A stretch of DNA of 9,064 nt. Source: a bacterium. GTDB taxonomy: Bacteria; Electryoneota; Electryoneia; Electryoneales; Electryoneaceae. Shown here in pieces: positions 7,656-9,064 of the stretch (its first letter is position 1; every line of letters starts with the position of its first letter). The stretch is taken from NCBI GenBank assembly GCA_014729955.1, contig WJJA01000371.1, forward strand, positions 1-9,064, read 5' to 3'. A program made the position numbers and the translations under genes. The notes beneath the pieces were generated by a model. That model was not told the origin of the DNA, ran no database searches, and saw only the letters and a list, made by a program, of their open reading frames with translations.

Positions 7656-8855
7656 TCACAACGCCGTTACCATCATCTTTGACCGCAGTGCATCGAAGAA
7701 ATCCGGGTCCAATGCCAGGGCGGACTTGATGTCGTCCGCTACCTCATCCCCGCCGGCCAGAGTGTTTGCACGCATCTGTTCCAGCACCATGTCATGCAGC
7801 AGGGTGTGCGGTTCGTAGCGTGTGTAGGGGATGATCCATTCCACAAGTTCTTCGAGGGGCACCTCGGGGGGATCGTAGACCATCGAGGCGGGGATACCGT
7901 GGCTGTCGGCGATCTCGGGCTCGTACCCCCACACCGCCATCTCCGGCAGGGCAAGCCGTTCGATAAACTCGATCTGACGACCATTCAGCACGCTGCGCCA
8001 TTTGTCAATGGAGGAGGTGTTGAACTGCTTCTTTTTTTCCCGATAAGAGGTGTTCGGCTCCCACACCTTCCCGCTGCCGTCGTCGTATCGCGATGGGTCG
8101 AGCATCCGTTCGCTCATCGGCAGCTCAAGAAACTCGCACAGTCGTTCGACTTCGCTTTCCGGGTTCGACACCAGGTCTTCATAGCGGAGCACATGCACAC
8201 GGTCCCGATACGGGAAGCTGTCCTGCAGGTGGACCCAGGGCAGGGTGACCAGTTTGCGCCATTGCCGTACGAGGAAGATGAAGGGGTTTTTCCGTCCTTC
8301 GAGGGCGTACTTGGACGAGCAGACGGCACGGGGATCCCGTACGATATGCACCACTTTGGCGTTGTCCCACTGCCGCAGCAGATGCGGGCCGAACTCGCAG
8401 GCCCAGGTGATCTTGAACCCCACCGCCTGCGTGTTCTTGTCGCCGTACGCCCGTTCAATTACCTCCCCGCCGGTCGCGAGCAGGTCTGCGAAGGTCGGAC
8501 CGTTCAGCAGCTCCAGGTACGGTTCGATTTTCGGTGAGAAGTCATGGGCATAGCGTGCAGTGGTTGCACGCAGACCCGGCAGATCGAGATTACCGATGGA
8601 CAGGTCCAGCCCGGTTTGCTGCACGGCCTTCATCAGCTGCTGTTTGTCCGGGTAGAAATAGTAATCGTCGAATGGTGCCTTCGCATCCATCTGGTCCACA
8701 CCGACCAGGTTCGCCCAGACCGTGTTGCGAAATTCCTTCAACGTCGGCTGGAACGGGTCGGACGCAAACGCCAGGTTGGGATGAGCACCCAGCATACGCG
8801 CCATCAGGGTGGTGCCGCTGCGAAACATGCCGGTGACGAAAACGAGTGGTTTCAT
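7656..8855 (-). CDS. Sulfotransferase family protein (PAPS-dependent, Sulfotransfer_3-like)
   Basis: The predicted 399-residue protein probably transfers a sulfuryl group from PAPS to a sugar or other acceptor in the cytoplasm. Seen in the sequence: an N-terminal P-loop-like 5'-phosphosulfate-binding motif FVTGMFRSGTTLMARML (residues 6-22), and the 3'-phosphate-binding strand and helix VVHIVRDPRAVCSSKYALEGR region (about 168-188), with the typical R173 and Ser180/181. LRYEDLVSNPESEVERLC (223-240) is also typical of the family. The last 70 residues form an extension that I cannot assign. The ATG at 8855 was chosen because a GAGG lies 6 nt upstream and the preceding gene ends just before it. 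A longer in-frame start at 8963 would add 36 residues with no family similarity and would overlap the upstream gene by 100 nt. The acceptor is unknown. An in-frame A AAA AAG heptamer lies at 8037-8031. Confidence 0.9.
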   Translation of the reverse strand: MKPLVFVTGMFRSGTTLMARMLGAHPNLAFASDPFQPTLKEFRNTVWANLVGVDQMDAKAPFDDYYFYPDKQQLMKAVQQTGLDLSIGNLDLPGLRATTARYAHDFSPKIEPYLELLNGPTFADLLATGGEVIERAYGDKNTQAVGFKITWACEFGPHLLRQWDNAKVVHIVRDPRAVCSSKYALEGRKNPFIFLVRQWRKLVTLPWVHLQDSFPYRDRVHVLRYEDLVSNPESEVERLCEFLELPMSERMLDPSRYDDGSGKVWEPNTSYREKKKQFNTSSIDKWRSVLNGRQIEFIERLALPEMAVWGYEPEIADSHGIPASMVYDPPEVPLEELVEWIIPYTRYEPHTLLHDMVLEQMRANTLAGGDEVADDIKSALALDPDFFDALRSKMMVTAL

Positions 8856-8861
8856 CTTCTG

Positions 8862-8865
8862 CCTC
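8862..8865 (-). promoter_or_regulatory. Shine-Dalgarno site deciding the sulfotransferase start
   Basis: The coding strand reads TGAGGCAGAAG followed by ATG. GAGG (8865-8862) lies 6 nt from the ATG at 8855 and overlaps the TGA of the upstream gene. This supports the shorter, 399-residue start and suggests coupled translation. Confidence 0.7.
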
Positions 8866-9064
8866 ACGCTTGCGGCTGTTTGTGTCCGTTCGCCTGCACC
8901 TTGAACAGCATCGGGCCGGTTGGATCCATGCTCAATCGTGCGGGTTCGAAGCCCATGCTGCACAGTTGCTCATCCGTGCGCCGCGTCGCGACACCGTAGA
9001 GGAACTGGCGGCCCTCCCACGCCTTGGTGGGACCGTCCTGCACCGCGATGCAGAACCCGTGCTG
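8864..9064 (-). CDS. C-terminal fragment of an unrecognised protein, 5' end outside window
   Basis: Reading the minus strand from the window edge gives 66 open codons (beginning QHGFCIAVQDG, ending KQPQA) and then a TGA at 8866-8864. The gene begins beyond position 9064. The tail holds short hydrophobic stretches such as QFLYGVATR and GPMLFKVQANG and looks like the end of a folded domain, but I do not recognise the family. The stop codon overlaps the Shine-Dalgarno site of the next gene, whose ATG follows after 8 nt. The two are therefore almost certainly cotranscribed and probably translationally coupled. By context it may be another glycan-modifying enzyme, but nothing in the sequence shows that. 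The reading frame is supported by the tight junction; the function is unknown. Confidence 0.7.
   Translation of the reverse strand, partial: QHGFCIAVQDGPTKAWEGRQFLYGVATRRTDEQLCSMGFEPARLSMDPTGPMLFKVQANGHKQPQA

Noticed and set aside
7794..8537. 247-codon plus-strand open frame opposite the first sulfotransferase
   Set aside because: Antisense to a gene with clear PAPS-binding motifs, and no family resemblance of its own.
8856..8963. Upstream ATG (8963) as start of the first sulfotransferase, giving 435 residues
   Set aside because: The extra 36 residues overlap the coding end of the upstream gene, show no family similarity, and precede the better start at 8855, which has GAGG at 6 nt.
1..9064. 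tRNA, rRNA, CRISPR, insertion sequence, terminator or promoter
   Set aside because: No cloverleaf, repeat-spacer pattern, transposase motif or inverted-repeat-plus-T-run was seen, and intergenic gaps are at most 28 nt. The T-run at 8032-8038 is a lysine stretch within a coding sequence.

Overview
The window is a gene-dense piece of a GC-rich (roughly 58-60% by eye) bacterial chromosome. Every convincing gene lies on the minus strand, so transcription runs from position 9064 towards position 1. Genes are packed with 4-bp overlaps or gaps of at most 28 bp, start on ATG with GGAG-type Shine-Dalgarno sites, and all visible stops are TGA. This fits a Gram-negative, probably proteobacterial, surface-glycan locus. 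The genus cannot be told from the sequence. No tRNA, rRNA, CRISPR array, insertion sequence, terminator or promoter was seen, so this is probably the middle of one long operon.

Layout in transcription order: (1) 9064-8864, the last 66 codons of an unrecognised protein. (2) 8855-7656, a PAPS-dependent sulfotransferase-fold protein. (3) 7627-6236, an aminopeptidase-like protein with DUF2172, DUF4910 and winged-helix modules. (4) 6239-1467, a 1590-residue multidomain protein that overlaps gene 3 by ATGA. Its modules are a polysialyltransferase-like glycosyltransferase, a class I SAM methyltransferase, a GT2 glycosyltransferase, an FkbM methyltransferase, a DUF115/MAF-like domain and TPR repeats. 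(5) 1449-1 and beyond, an FkbM-like domain that has lost its key motifs, fused to a classical sulfotransferase domain. Its 3' end lies outside the window.

Together the genes look like machinery that builds and decorates a surface polysaccharide or glycoprotein: sugar transfer (two or three glycosyltransferase-type modules), methylation (two likely active methyltransferases) and sulfation (two unrelated-looking sulfotransferases flanking the core). The polysialyltransferase-like and DUF115/MAF-like modules hint at nonulosonic acid (sialic, pseudaminic or legionaminic type) chemistry, but no biosynthesis gene for such a sugar is in the window.

The two most notable points are these. First, inside the giant gene a run of six C residues sits just before a well-placed Shine-Dalgarno site and ATG (residue 413). 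One extra C would end the first domain at a TGA 4 nt before that ATG, giving two ordinary adjacent genes. The giant is therefore either a recent or switchable fusion, or a homopolymer sequencing error. Second, the last gene carries a decayed copy of the FkbM module found in the giant gene, joined to a different downstream domain, which points to domain shuffling inside the locus.
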